This document shows positions 55,759 to 64,000 of a stretch of DNA of 64,000 bases, in pieces. How positions within the stretch are numbered: position 1 is the first letter of the stretch; each line of letters opens with the position of its first letter. This DNA comes from Pigmentiphaga kullae (lineage in GTDB: Bacteria; Pseudomonadota; Gammaproteobacteria; Burkholderiales; Burkholderiaceae_B): positions 930,001 through 994,000 of the forward strand of contig NZ_SGXC01000003.1 in NCBI RefSeq assembly GCF_004216695.1, in the 5' to 3' direction. The notes beneath the pieces are model-generated. The model was not told where the DNA came from. It made no database searches and saw only the letters and a list, made by a program, of their open reading frames with translations. The position numbers were made by a program, and so were the translations under genes.

Positions 55759-57300
55759 ATGAGCGACAAACTGATCGTTTTCGATACCACGCTGCGCGAC
55801 GGCGAGCAGAGTCCCGGCGCCTCGATGACGCACGAGGAAAAGGTCCGCATCGCCAAGCAGCTCGAGAAGCTGCGCGTGGACATCATCGAGGCGGGGTTCG
55901 CCGCGGCCAGCAATGGCGATTTCGAATCGGTCCGCGCCATCGCGCTGGCCATCAAGGATTCCACCGTCTGTTCGCTGGCGCGCGCCAACGACCGCGACAT
56001 CTCGCGGGCGGGCGAGGCGCTGCGCGGCGCCAACAGCGCGCGCATCCACACCTTCATCGCGACCAGCGCGCTCCACATGGAGAAGAAGCTGCGCATGACG
56101 CCCGACCAGGTCTTCGAGCAGGCCCGGCTGGCGGTGCGCTTCGCGCGCCAGTACACGGACAACATCGAGTTCTCGCCCGAGGACGGCAGCCGCTCGGATC
56201 CGGATTTCCTGTGCCGGGTGCTGGAGGCGGTGATCGCCGAAGGCGCCACCACCATCAACGTCGCCGACACCGTCGGCTACGCGGTGCCCGAGCAATATGG
56301 CGAATTCATCCGTAACCTGCGCGAGCGCATTCCCAATTCCGACAAGGCGGTCTGGTCGGTCCACTGCCACGACGACCTGGGCCTGGCCGTGGCCAACTCG
56401 CTGGCCGGCATCAAGATAGGCGGCGCCCGCCAGGTGGAGTGCACCATCAACGCCCTGGGCGAGCGTGCCGGCAACTGTTCGCTGGAAGAAGTGGTGATGG
56501 CGGTGAAGACCCGCAAGGACTACTTCGGCCTGGACGTGGGCATCGACACGACGCAGATCATGCCGGCCTCGCGGCTGGTGTCGGGCATCACGGGCTTCGT
56601 CGTGCAGCCGAACAAGGCCATCGTCGGCGCCAATGCCTTCGCGCACGCCTCGGGCATCCACCAGGACGGCGTGCTCAAGGCGCGCCAGACCTACGAGATC
56701 ATGCGCGCCGAGGACGTCGGCTGGGCGGCCAACAAGATCGTGCTGGGCAAGCTGTCGGGACGCAACGCGTTCAAGCAGCGCTTGCAGGAACTCGGCATCG
56801 AGCTCGATTCCGAGCAGGCGGTGAACGAGGCCTTCGCGCGCTTCAAGGACCTGGCCGACCGCAAGTCCGAGATCTTCGACGAAGACATCCACGCGCTGGT
56901 CTCGGGCGAGCAGGGCGAGGCCGGCGAGGGCGCGTACCGGTTCGTCGCGCTGGCGCAGCGCTCCGAGACGGGCGAACGGCCGCACGCCCGCGTGGTGTTT
57001 TCGGAGAACGGCAAGGAGGTGGTGGCCGAGGGGCAGGGCAACGGGCCCGTGGATGCCACGGTGCACGCCATCGAAAGCCATGTCCGCAGCGATGCCGAGC
57101 TGCTGCTGTTTTCGGTCAACGCCATCACCACCGGCACCGAGTCGCAGGGCGAAGTCACCATGCGGCTGTCCCGCTCCGGCCGCATCGTCAATGGCGTGGG
57201 CACCGATCCCGACATCGTCGTGGCGGCGGCCAAGGCCTATCTGTCGGCGCTGAACAAGCTGCAATCGCCTGTGGAGAAGGTGCACGCGCAGGGGATCTGA
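55759..57300 (+). CDS. leuA: 2-isopropylmalate synthase
   Basis: 513 residues, full-length type. [19 protein letters not shown], the metal site [33 protein letters not shown], and a C-terminal LeuA dimer/regulatory domain ([20 protein letters not shown]) that binds leucine. First committed step of leucine synthesis. AAGGAG precedes the ATG at 55759 ([11 protein letters not shown]). leuBCD are not adjacent. It overlaps the next gene. Confidence 0.97.
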   Translation: MSDKLIVFDTTLRDGEQSPGASMTHEEKVRIAKQLEKLRVDIIEAGFAAASNGDFESVRAIALAIKDSTVCSLARANDRDISRAGEALRGANSARIHTFIATSALHMEKKLRMTPDQVFEQARLAVRFARQYTDNIEFSPEDGSRSDPDFLCRVLEAVIAEGATTINVADTVGYAVPEQYGEFIRNLRERIPNSDKAVWSVHCHDDLGLAVANSLAGIKIGGARQVECTINALGERAGNCSLEEVVMAVKTRKDYFGLDVGIDTTQIMPASRLVSGITGFVVQPNKAIVGANAFAHASGIHQDGVLKARQTYEIMRAEDVGWAANKIVLGKLSGRNAFKQRLQELGIELDSEQAVNEAFARFKDLADRKSEIFDEDIHALVSGEQGEAGEGAYRFVALAQRSETGERPHARVVFSENGKEVVAEGQGNGPVDATVHAIESHVRSDAELLLFSVNAITTGTESQGEVTMRLSRSGRIVNGVGTDPDIVVAAAKAYLSALNKLQSPVEKVHAQGI

Positions 57301-57830
57301 TGCCAGTCTCTCCCCGTTTGCCGGCCGGCTTCGCCGTGGAGGCGATGCAGCCGGCCGACGTCGATGCCGTGCTGGTGGTGCAGGCCCAGGCCTATGCCGG
57401 CCTCGATCTGCTCGAGGATGCGGGCTTTTTCCTGAACCGCATCGAACTGTCGCCGCGCACCTGCTGGATCGCGCGCGGCGACGGCGGGCTGCTGGGCTAC
57501 CTGGTGTCCTATCCCTGGACGCTGGGCGAGCCGCCGCAGCTCAATGTCCCGCTGCGGGCCCTGCCCGCGGGGGCGCATAGCTGGTTCGTGCACGATTGCG
57601 CGGTGGCGCCCGCCGCCGCCGGCCAGGGCGTGGGCCGTGCCCTGGTCAGCGCCGGCCTGCGTTGTGCGCGGACGTCCGGTCTGGCCTGCGCGACGCTGGT
57701 ATCGCTGGGGCCGGCCAGGTCCTACTGGGTCGCGCTGGGGTTCGAGCCGGTAGCGACGGATGCCGGCCTGCTCGACGGTTATGGCTCCGATGCCTGCTAC
57801 ATGCGCCGCCTGCTGAGCGCGGAACGCTGA
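57300..57830 (+). CDS. GNAT family N-acetyltransferase
   Basis: 176 residues. The GNAT core VHDCAVAPAAAGQGVGRALV holds the acetyl-CoA pyrophosphate loop (Q/R-x-x-G-x-G/A variant QGVGRA), preceded by an extended first half with a hydrophobic acceptor part, and an ARSYWVALGFEPV end. The ATG overlaps the leuA stop (TGATG), so it is translated with LeuA. Acceptor substrate unknown. Confidence 0.88.
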   Translation: MPVSPRLPAGFAVEAMQPADVDAVLVVQAQAYAGLDLLEDAGFFLNRIELSPRTCWIARGDGGLLGYLVSYPWTLGEPPQLNVPLRALPAGAHSWFVHDCAVAPAAAGQGVGRALVSAGLRCARTSGLACATLVSLGPARSYWVALGFEPVATDAGLLDGYGSDACYMRRLLSAER

Positions 57831-57953
57831 TCTTTCGCTCCCCCTGCGCCGCGTGAATTTTTTGTGACAACCGGTGGTTTTGCCGGCCGATTTCCGTCTT
57901 GATGCAAGGAACGGAACGACCGACATCTTCCGGCAATCACCCAGAGGCACTTT

Positions 57954-58187
57954 GTGCGGCTGACTTTTCAACGACGGGGGCGCGTGGGCATGGCGGCTCG
58001 CCATCGCGCGGCATCCTTGGCGGCATGCACCGCGCTGGTCTCGGGGGTCAAGCCGGGAACCAGCGGCAGCGCGGTGCTGCGCGGCGACGGTGTTTCCTTT
58101 TCCCAGAGTGATCTGCCGCAGCCTGCTCCGAACCAGTCGCCGGCCGTCCGTGCCGCTACGCTGGCCGTCGGGATCCTGTGCGGCTGA
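57954..58187 (+). CDS. Doubtful small ORF upstream of the signalling locus
   Basis: The 390-nt gap between the GNAT gene and the TonB_C-like gene is mostly empty. The one candidate is a 77-codon frame from GTG 57954 (GAGG 6 nt upstream) containing an Ala-rich stretch (AARHRAASLAACTALVSGV) that weakly resembles a signal peptide, followed by a polar tail. No family recognised; may not be a gene. Confidence 0.25.
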   Translation: MRLTFQRRGRVGMAARHRAASLAACTALVSGVKPGTSGSAVLRGDGVSFSQSDLPQPAPNQSPAVRAATLAVGILCG

Positions 58188-58220
58188 TGCCGCTTCTTCA
58201 TCTTTCCGCGATGTTCAACC

Positions 58221-58721
58221 ATGGCACAGACTTCATCCTCGACCCGATCCACCCAGCCCCAGCGCGACGGCCCGTTCACCCGCGCATGGCAGCGCATCGT
58301 CCGCGCCGCCGGCGCCCTGGGTGTGGGGTTGTCCACGGCGGCGGGCAATCCCGCCGCCGCCCAGGTTCCCGCGCAGCCCGTGCCGCAGCATTGGATCAGC
58401 TACGTGCAGATGACCGGCAACCAGTTCCAGGCCTGGCTGAGCGATCCCGACAGCGAGACGGTCCAGCGGCTGCATGCCTGGATGCAGGAACGCATGCTGC
58501 AGGAAGGACCAGTCGCGCCGCCACCGCCGCTCATCGTGCGCGTCTGGGTGGATGGCGCAGGCAAGGTCGAACGGCTCGAGTTCGCATCGCTCGGTCAACC
58601 CCAGGCGGATGAGGACCTGCGCGCGTTGCTGACCGCGCAGCCGTTGTCCGAGCCGCCTCCGCAGGACATGCGCCAGCCCATGGTGCTGCAACTGGAACTG
58701 GGCTTTGTGGCCAAGAGCTAG
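58221..58721 (+). CDS. Probable secreted TonB_C-like domain protein
   Basis: 166 residues. An N-terminal positive then hydrophobic region (RIVRAAGALGVGLSTAAGNP, cleavage probably after AAAQ near 48), then a TonB C-terminal-like fold (LIVRVWVDGAGKVERLEFAS, ADEDLRALLTAQPLSEPPPQ). No TonB membrane anchor or proline-rich spacer of usual length, so it is probably periplasmic. First gene of the signalling locus, overlapping the next frame. Confidence 0.65.
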   Translation: MAQTSSSTRSTQPQRDGPFTRAWQRIVRAAGALGVGLSTAAGNPAAAQVPAQPVPQHWISYVQMTGNQFQAWLSDPDSETVQRLHAWMQERMLQEGPVAPPPPLIVRVWVDGAGKVERLEFASLGQPQADEDLRALLTAQPLSEPPPQDMRQPMVLQLELGFVAKS

Positions 58722-58968
58722 CCTGCGGGACGGCCTTCGCCTTGCCGGACCGCTGCTGGCCGCCGTCCTGGCGCTGTCGGCGTGTGCCGGCATGCCGACA
58801 GCGACCTGGCTGCCAGCCGCCGATTTCTCTGCGCTGGTCAAGACCTATGGCCCGGCAGTGGCCGAAGCGGTGACGGACGCGGACGGGGCGGCCAGCGCTG
58901 CTGGTGCAGCGCAGGGGAGCGAGGATATTCGTGGCGCTGGAGCTGCCGGCGCGGTGAAACGGATGTAA
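58705..58968 (+). CDS. Possible small lipoprotein
   Basis: 87 residues from GTG 58705, overlapping the previous gene by 17 nt. A hydrophobic segment ends in LSACAGMP, a lipobox with Cys about 27 residues in, suggesting outer-membrane lipidation. The rest is Ala-rich and ends GAVKRM. There is no recognised domain. Position between two TonB_C-like genes suggests it belongs to the locus, but the start is uncertain. Confidence 0.45.
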   Translation: MWPRASLRDGLRLAGPLLAAVLALSACAGMPTATWLPAADFSALVKTYGPAVAEAVTDADGAASAAGAAQGSEDIRGAGAAGAVKRM

Positions 58969-59119
58969 TCCCGTTGTCACGCCTGCCGGCTACGATGCGG
59001 CGGCCTTGCCGCATGTCCGGTCCAGCCGTGCGGCCCCTGAAGAACTTCCGCGTTTGGGGTGGAATGTCCTGCCAGCCGTTGCCTGCCTGTCAGCCCGTCG
59101 CCTGCACGTCCGTGTGCGC

Positions 59120-59764
59120 ATGATGTTGCTTGCCTGGATCCTGGGGCCGTTCTGCTGCGGCTTCGTCAATCCCGCCGCTGCGGCGCCGACAGCCGGACGA
59201 GACGCCAGCACGTTCGTCATCGACAGCCAGCCTTTGCACGATGCGTTGCAGGCCTATAGCCGGGCGTCCGGGCGGTCGGTGCTTTACGATGCCGGCCAGG
59301 TTGCGCACTTGCGGTCGACGGCCATCGATGGAAGCCTGGATCCCGACGCCGCCTTGACCGCCTTGTTGCAGGGAACCGGGATGCAGGCCAGGTTCGCCTC
59401 GACCGGGGCGTTCGTGATCGTGCCGGTCGAGCCACCGACGTCAACCGAGGCGAGGGGGAGAGATGGGGCCGCGCTTCATGCCGCTTTCTACGGCCGGGTG
59501 CAGCGCGTGGCCACCAGCATTCTTTGCGCCGACGCCGGCCTGTCGATCGGCCGGTACCGGTTGGCCATCAGTGCCTACGTCAGCGGCTCCGGCGAACTGC
59601 GGCGGGTCAAGGCCGCGGCCCAGGGGCATGCCGAACTCGAGCCCCGCATCGAAGCCAGCCTGGAAGGGGCGCGGCTGGAAATCGAGCCGCCGCCGGCGCT
59701 GGACCAGCCGATCGTGCTGCTGGTGACGCAGCAGGCCGGTCGCCTGAAGGCCTGCGCATCATGA
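59120..59764 (+). CDS. STN-domain signalling protein without beta-barrel (VreA-like)
   Basis: 214 residues. Signal peptide (MMLLAWILGPFCCGFVNPAA), an STN domain (about 30-100: FVIDSQPLHDALQAYSRASG, AALTALLQGTGMQARF) as found at the N-terminus of transducing TonB receptors and secretins, and a second TonB_C-like part (GSGELRRVKAAAQGHAELEP). A signalling domain without the receptor barrel is the arrangement of VreA from the PUMA3 system of Pseudomonas aeruginosa. ATG 59120 or 59123. It overlaps the sigma gene by 4 nt. Confidence 0.75.
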   Translation: MMLLAWILGPFCCGFVNPAAAAPTAGRDASTFVIDSQPLHDALQAYSRASGRSVLYDAGQVAHLRSTAIDGSLDPDAALTALLQGTGMQARFASTGAFVIVPVEPPTSTEARGRDGAALHAAFYGRVQRVATSILCADAGLSIGRYRLAISAYVSGSGELRRVKAAAQGHAELEPRIEASLEGARLEIEPPPALDQPIVLLVTQQAGRLKACAS

Positions 59765-60369
59765 CCAGCGGCGGCCTGGCCGAACTGAAGCGGCTTTTTG
59801 CCGAACGCTACGAAACGCTCAAGGCGCAGCTGGTCAGGCGCCTGGGGTCGGCGGAGCTGGCGAGCGATGCGCTGCACGATGCCTATGTACAACTGGCGGA
59901 TCGGGAGGGTTTGAACGAGGTCAGGCATCCCCAGGCCTACCTGCTGCATACCGCCGTCAATGCCGCGATCGACAAGCTGCGCGGCACGCAGCGTTACCTG
60001 AGCGCCGACGAAGTGGCCGACCTGTACGAACTGGCGGACCCCGCGCCCGGTCCGCCGCGCGTGGCGCAGGCCCGCTTCGATCTGGGGCGCGCGGCCGATG
60101 CGCTGGCCGCCTTGCCGGCCAGGCAGCGCGACATACTGTACGCCGCGCGGATCGATGGCCTGACGCTGAAGGAGCTGGCCCAGCGCTGGGGGGTATCTAC
60201 GCGGCTGATCAGCCGGGAGCTGCAGGCGGCGCACGAATTCTGCGCGCGACATATGGAGGCGGCGGAGGAAAAGGTGGGGGCTGCTTCGGGCCGTTGCGGC
60301 AGAGATGGCAACAAATTGTCAGATCTCGCAGAAAAGCGTGCGCATATCCGTGTCTCCAAACGTCTATAA
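59761..60369 (+). CDS. ECF sigma factor (FecI-like)
   Basis: 202 residues. Region 2 is AELASDALHDAYVQLADREG with RHPQAYLLHTAVNAAIDKLR; region 4 is LPARQRDILYAARIDGLTLK with ELAQRWGVSTRLISRELQAA. No extra domains. It should direct RNA polymerase to promoters of the surface-signalling regulon. The ATG overlaps the STN gene stop (ATGA). The FecR gene follows by 18 nt. Confidence 0.88.
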   Translation: MTSGGLAELKRLFAERYETLKAQLVRRLGSAELASDALHDAYVQLADREGLNEVRHPQAYLLHTAVNAAIDKLRGTQRYLSADEVADLYELADPAPGPPRVAQARFDLGRAADALAALPARQRDILYAARIDGLTLKELAQRWGVSTRLISRELQAAHEFCARHMEAAEEKVGAASGRCGRDGNKLSDLAEKRAHIRVSKRL

Positions 60370-60387
60370 GAAGAAGGAAAAACGAAC

Positions 60388-61383
60388 ATGGACACCAGGC
60401 TCCACGGCATGACGGCAGGAGGCCCTATGAACGATCCCGGCGCGGACGGCGTCGACGTCGTGTTGCAGCAGGCGCGTGCCTGGGCGCGGCGGCTGGCCGT
60501 CGGCCGTCCGACCACCGCCGATGCCGAGGCCCTGCGCCGCTGGTGCGCGCAAAGCGCCATGCATGCGCAGATGTGGCGGCGGGCGAGTGCGGAATGGCGC
60601 GAAATGGGCGACGTCCTGCAGACGGTCCGGTGCCGGATCCCGGCGGCGCGGATCGCGCGGCCAGCCTCGCCGGGCCGCCGATGGTTCGTCGGCGCCACAG
60701 TCGCCGCGGCCGCGGGCGTGGTGGGCATGGTGAATCCCCCTCTGGGCCTGTGGCCTTCGTGGTCCGAGATGGGGGCGGACTATCGCACGGCCGTGGGCGA
60801 GCAGCGCAGCGTGGCCCTGAGCGCGCACATACAGCTGCTGTTGAATACCCAGACCAGCGTCTCGGTGCGGCAGGCCGATCCCCTGCGGGTCGAGCTGATC
60901 GCCGGCGAAGCCGAGATCCGCAGCGATGGCCAGGCCGCGCTCGAGATCCAGGCCGGCTCGGGCCGTATCCAGCTCGCGGCGGGATGCGTGGAGGTCAGGC
61001 ATCTGGCCCATGAGGAAACCCGGGTGTTGTGCACCGAGGGCCGGGCCGAGGTGCGCCACGCCCACGGCGTCCTGACCCTGAACGCTGGCGAGTCGGCTTC
61101 GTACGGTGCCGGCCGGACGCTTGCCGCCATGGACGGCGGGCAGGCCGTGCCGTCGGGATGGCGCCAGGGATACATCGTCTTCCACGATACGCCGCTGACC
61201 GATGCGGTGGCCGAGATCAATCGCTATCGCAGTGGCCGCGTGATCCTGATGAGCGACGAACTGGCCCGCCAGCGCATCAGCGGCCGCTTCACCATCCAGG
61301 ATACCGACCAGGCCATCGCCCTCATCCAGCAGCTCTATGCCGCCCACGTCCGCCGCGTGGCGAATGTCGTGATGCTGGGGTGA
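60388..61383 (+). CDS. FecR-like anti-sigma/transmembrane regulator
   Basis: 331 residues: a cytoplasmic N-terminal sigma-binding part with the DUF4880-type core (ARRLAVGRPTTADAEALRRW), one membrane segment (RRWFVGATVAAAAGVVGMVN), a periplasmic FecR domain (RTAVGEQRSVALSAHIQLLL, SGRIQLAAGCVEVRHLAHEE) and a C-terminal STN-like end (FHDTPLTDAVAEINRYRSGR). It relays a periplasmic signal to the sigma factor. ATG 60388 or the in-frame ATG 60427 with GGAGG. Confidence 0.87.
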   Translation: MDTRLHGMTAGGPMNDPGADGVDVVLQQARAWARRLAVGRPTTADAEALRRWCAQSAMHAQMWRRASAEWREMGDVLQTVRCRIPAARIARPASPGRRWFVGATVAAAAGVVGMVNPPLGLWPSWSEMGADYRTAVGEQRSVALSAHIQLLLNTQTSVSVRQADPLRVELIAGEAEIRSDGQAALEIQAGSGRIQLAAGCVEVRHLAHEETRVLCTEGRAEVRHAHGVLTLNAGESASYGAGRTLAAMDGGQAVPSGWRQGYIVFHDTPLTDAVAEINRYRSGRVILMSDELARQRISGRFTIQDTDQAIALIQQLYAAHVRRVANVVMLG

Positions 61384-61384
61384 C

Positions 61385-61402
61385 CTGTCACTAAAAATTC
61401 AT
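61385..61402 (+). promoter_or_regulatory. Weak Pho-box-like sequence before the exoprotein gene
   Basis: CTGTCAC-TAAA-AATTCAT (61385-61402) matches 10 of 14 positions of the PhoB site (CTGTCAT-N4-CTGTCAT): the first half 6 of 7, the second half 4 of 7. It lies just past the fecR-like stop in the 122-nt gap before the exoprotein. Low-confidence site, noted because PUMA3 of Pseudomonas is PhoB-controlled. Confidence 0.25.
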
Positions 61403-61505
61403 GCGGGTTTCTGTTCCATCTTTTTTTCGGGTGGCGTCTATACGGACATAGGGGTGCGCGGCTTGCGCGCCCGAGCTGATTCATCTGTCTAGGATCCGAC
61501 CCGAT

Positions 61506-64000
61506 ATGTCCGTGCCCGTCCAGCCTGTCGCTTCGTCCCGTGTGACGTTCTCAATCCGATCCGCGCGTTGTGCCGCATGGCGGCGTACGCCGATGGCGGC
61601 GGCGATCGCGGCGCTGGCACTGACGGGAGCATTCGCCGATCCGGCGCATGCGCAGCATGCGTTCAGTCCGGCATGGTTCGCAGCCAAGGGAGCGGCGCAG
61701 GGCACGGCGGCGGCGACGGGGCGCTTGCCCAATGGCTTGCCGGCCTCGTCGCTGACGGCTCCCGAGCAGCAGTCGGCGGCGGCGCGGCAGAAGCTGCAGA
61801 CCTCGATCAACAACCTGAACCTGGCGGCGCAGGCGATCGCGGCGCAGCAGGCGCTGCAGAAGGCGGCGCGGGAGGCGGCGCAGGCGAGTGGGTCGTCGGT
61901 ACCCGATGGTTTGGGCGAGGGCGGCCTGAAGGTCGATGCCAACAGCCTGACGGCGGGCTGGCTCAATGCGAAGGATCCGGTGCAGACGGTGTCGGGCGGC
62001 CAGACCAAGGTCACGATCGAACAGACGGCGGACAAGGCGATCCTGAACTGGGAGACGTTCAACGTCGGCAAGAACACGACGGTGGCGTTCGACCAGCAGG
62101 CGAGCTGGTCGGTGTTGAACCGGGTGAACGATCCGCAGGCGCGTCCGAGCCAGATCCAGGGGCGGATCGAAGCGCCCGGAACGGTGATGATCGTGAACCG
62201 CAACGGGATCGTGTTCAGCGGGTCGAGCCAGGTGAACGTGCGCAACCTGGCGGCGGCCGCGGCGGGGATGACCGACAGCCAGTTCAAGAAGGGGCTGTAC
62301 AGCGAGGCGCAGGGCAGCGGGTACATCCCGAGCTTCGCCAATGACCTGGAAACGACGGCTAGCGGCAACAGCCATGGGGCGGCGACGGGGCAGGTGGTGG
62401 TGGAGCGGGGGGCGCGGATCGCCACGCACGTTCCGCAGACGGTGACCGAGGGCGGCGGCTATGTGCTGCTTCTGGGCGGCGAGGTGCACAACGCGGGCCA
62501 GATCACGACCGATGGCGGCCAGGTGGTTCTATCGGCCGGCGATGCCTTCGTGATCAGGAAGGGCATGGGCACCGATGCGAACCAGAACTCGACCACGCGC
62601 GGCAACGTGGTCGGCACGCGGCACCTGGACGGTGGCGCCAGCGGCCTGGCGAGCAACACCGGCCTGATCCAGGCATCCACCGGCGACATCACGCTGGCCG
62701 GCCACGACGTGCGCCAGGGTGGCGTCGCGGTGGCGACGACCTCGGTGCACACGCGCGGCACCATCCACCTGACGGCGAGCGGAGGCGACACCGCGCAGGT
62801 CGGGCTGGAAGAGGGTGGCGTTACCGCCATCGTGCTCGATGCAAGCGCTTCGACGGCGCTGGACGTGCAGCGCGAGACCTTGGTCCAGGACAGCGACAAG
62901 GCGGGCGACGGCATCGCCCACCGGCGCGACCAGTCGCTGGTGCAGGTCGCCAGCAGCGGCGACGTACGCTTCGAAGGCGATAGCCTGACCCTGGCCACCA
63001 GCGGCCAGGTCTACGTCGATGCCGCGGGCACCAGCGAGGTCAAGGACGGCGCCGCGATCGACGTCTCCGGTTACGTCGGCGTGCGCATCGCGATGGAGGC
63101 GAACAATGTCCTGGTCAACGTGCAGGGCTTCGAGCAGCGCGACGCCTCGGTCAACCGCGACGGCGACAAGCTGCGCAACAGCGATATCTGGCTCGATCGC
63201 CGCGACCTGGTCCTGGTGCCGGCCGGCACCAACGGCTACGAAACGGACCGTTGGTACACGGCGGGGGGCCTGCTGGAGGTCGGCGGCTATCTTGGCATCA
63301 CCGGCCACGGCATAGGCGAATGGTCGGCGCAGGGCGGCACCGTGCAATTCAGTGGCGGCAATCTGCTGACGCGCCAGGGTTCGCTGATCAATCTGTCGGG
63401 CGGCGCGCTGGACGTGCAGACAGGCTATGTGGCCCAGACCTGGCTCAAGGGTTCGGACGGCAGCCTGTACAACGCCTCGACGGCGCCGGGAGACCTGTTG
63501 TATGCCGGCTTGTACCGGGGTTTCGAGACCGATGCCTCGCGTTGGGGCGATACGGCGAAAGAGAGTTTCTACAACCCGATCATCGCGCCGCTGAGGCGTC
63601 TGGAGAATGGCTATACGGTGGGCCGCGACGGCGGCCGACTGGTGGTGGCGACGGCTGCGGCGACGCTACAGGGCGACGTCGAAACCAGCACTTATCAAGG
63701 CGAGCGGCAGCAACGCGCGCGCGAGGCGGGCCTGGACGGCTACCGGCAGGCGCAGACGGCCGCCGCGCGCAACGGCGAGCTGGTCATCGGTACCTGGACG
63801 CCAGTCTACGACGCCGGCAGCGGCGACCTGCGCCACAGTCCGGGCGCGGTGGTCGACTCGGTCAAGATAGGCGGCACGGGCGGCGACATCGCGCTAGAGG
63901 CGGCCTGGCTCAACGCGCTGGAACTGGGCGGACTGCGGGTCTACGCCAAGGGCGGCATCGAGGTGGGCGCATCGGTGGCGATCGCGCCGGGCGGAGAAAT
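61506..64000 (+). CDS. Haemagglutinin-type two-partner-secretion exoprotein (N-terminal part)
   Basis: The frame stays open for 831 codons to the window edge, so the 3' end is missing. Start ATG 61506; a long signal peptide follows (cleavage about residue 50, DPAHAQ). The TPS domain (about 140-290) has NWETFNVGKNTTVAFDQ, WSVLNRVNDPQARPSQIQG and VMIVNRNGIVFSGSSQVNV, as in FhaB-type proteins. From residue 330 on, beta-helix-type repeats run to the end. A helical Ala/Gln-rich insert (QKLQTSINNLNLAAQAIAAQ) precedes the TPS domain. Export would need a TpsB pore protein outside the window. Confidence 0.92.
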   Translation, partial: MSVPVQPVASSRVTFSIRSARCAAWRRTPMAAAIAALALTGAFADPAHAQHAFSPAWFAAKGAAQGTAAATGRLPNGLPASSLTAPEQQSAAARQKLQTSINNLNLAAQAIAAQQALQKAAREAAQASGSSVPDGLGEGGLKVDANSLTAGWLNAKDPVQTVSGGQTKVTIEQTADKAILNWETFNVGKNTTVAFDQQASWSVLNRVNDPQARPSQIQGRIEAPGTVMIVNRNGIVFSGSSQVNVRNLAAAAAGMTDSQFKKGLYSEAQGSGYIPSFANDLETTASGNSHGAATGQVVVERGARIATHVPQTVTEGGGYVLLLGGEVHNAGQITTDGGQVVLSAGDAFVIRKGMGTDANQNSTTRGNVVGTRHLDGGASGLASNTGLIQASTGDITLAGHDVRQGGVAVATTSVHTRGTIHLTASGGDTAQVGLEEGGVTAIVLDASASTALDVQRETLVQDSDKAGDGIAHRRDQSLVQVASSGDVRFEGDSLTLATSGQVYVDAAGTSEVKDGAAIDVSGYVGVRIAMEANNVLVNVQGFEQRDASVNRDGDKLRNSDIWLDRRDLVLVPAGTNGYETDRWYTAGGLLEVGGYLGITGHGIGEWSAQGGTVQFSGGNLLTRQGSLINLSGGALDVQTGYVAQTWLKGSDGSLYNASTAPGDLLYAGLYRGFETDASRWGDTAKESFYNPIIAPLRRLENGYTVGRDGGRLVVATAAATLQGDVETSTYQGERQQRAREAGLDGYRQAQTAAARNGELVIGTWTPVYDAGSGDLRHSPGAVVDSVKIGGTGGDIALEAAWLNALELGGLRVYAKGGIEVGASVAIAPGGE

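Noticed and set aside
57954-58187. Firm gene call for the 77-codon frame
   Set aside because: Ribosome site is only fair and no family or reliable signal peptide is seen; listed with low confidence instead.

Overview
The window is dense, high-GC DNA without phage, IS, tRNA, rRNA or CRISPR features. It reads as chromosome of a betaproteobacterium of the Alcaligenaceae (Bordetella/Achromobacter type). The reasons are two Bug/TctC-type binding proteins, the aerobic benzoyl-CoA (box) pathway, an intracellular PHA depolymerase with a cysteine nucleophile, an ilvI-ilvH-ilvC operon, a stand-alone RnfB-like ferredoxin next to nth, and a large haemagglutinin-type exoprotein gene. The genus is inferred from gene content only.

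Layout. 1-5.1 kb: the end of a cardiolipin synthase gene, two paralogous sigma-54 activators (one without and one with a receiver domain) around a DUF883 protein, and small stress or envelope-type proteins. 5.2-11.5 kb: nth, an RnfB-like ferredoxin, phaZ, a ferredoxin-NADP reductase, fdxA, panB and pncB. 11.5-29 kb: a complete benzoate locus. The leftward operon holds a DUF4863 gene, boxD, benzoate-CoA ligase, an alpha/beta hydrolase and a Liv-type ABC importer. The rightward side holds the regulator boxR, then boxC-boxB-boxA with two enoyl-CoA hydratases and a MaoC-type hydratase. Good promoters carrying TGCA motifs (the BzdR/BoxR recognition unit) precede both operons. 29-37.1 kb: iron genes (feoA-feoB plus a Cys-rich DUF6587 gene, and a siderophore receptor with a Sel1 partner), both behind Fur-like boxes, with a phosphoesterase and a lipase-like gene between. 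38-41.7 kb: ilvI-ilvH-ilvC behind a long leader.

41.7-54.6 kb: two accessory catabolic or transport clusters. The first has a LysR regulator, a DUF1185 protein, a hydrolase, a Bug protein and an unusual RHH-YfbU-MarR fusion regulator with a tandem palindromic operator. The second has an SsuABC-like importer with two permeases, an FAD aromatic hydroxylase, an NmrA-like protein, a Bug protein and a hydrolase. 54.9-57.8 kb: pssA, leuA and a GNAT acetyltransferase. 58.2-64 kb: a cell-surface-signalling module (TonB_C-like protein, small lipoprotein, STN-domain protein without a beta-barrel, ECF sigma factor, FecR) leading into a haemagglutinin-type two-partner-secretion exoprotein that runs off the window. 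The arrangement recalls the VreA-VreI-VreR/PdtA (PUMA3) system of Pseudomonas.

The most striking unlisted structure is a family of eight copies of an ~80-nt GC-rich element. Seven lie directly after a stop codon and in the sense direction of the preceding gene. Between copies, paired bases change together in two of three predicted stems (a third stem keeps its arms and varies its loop), which points to selection on RNA structure.
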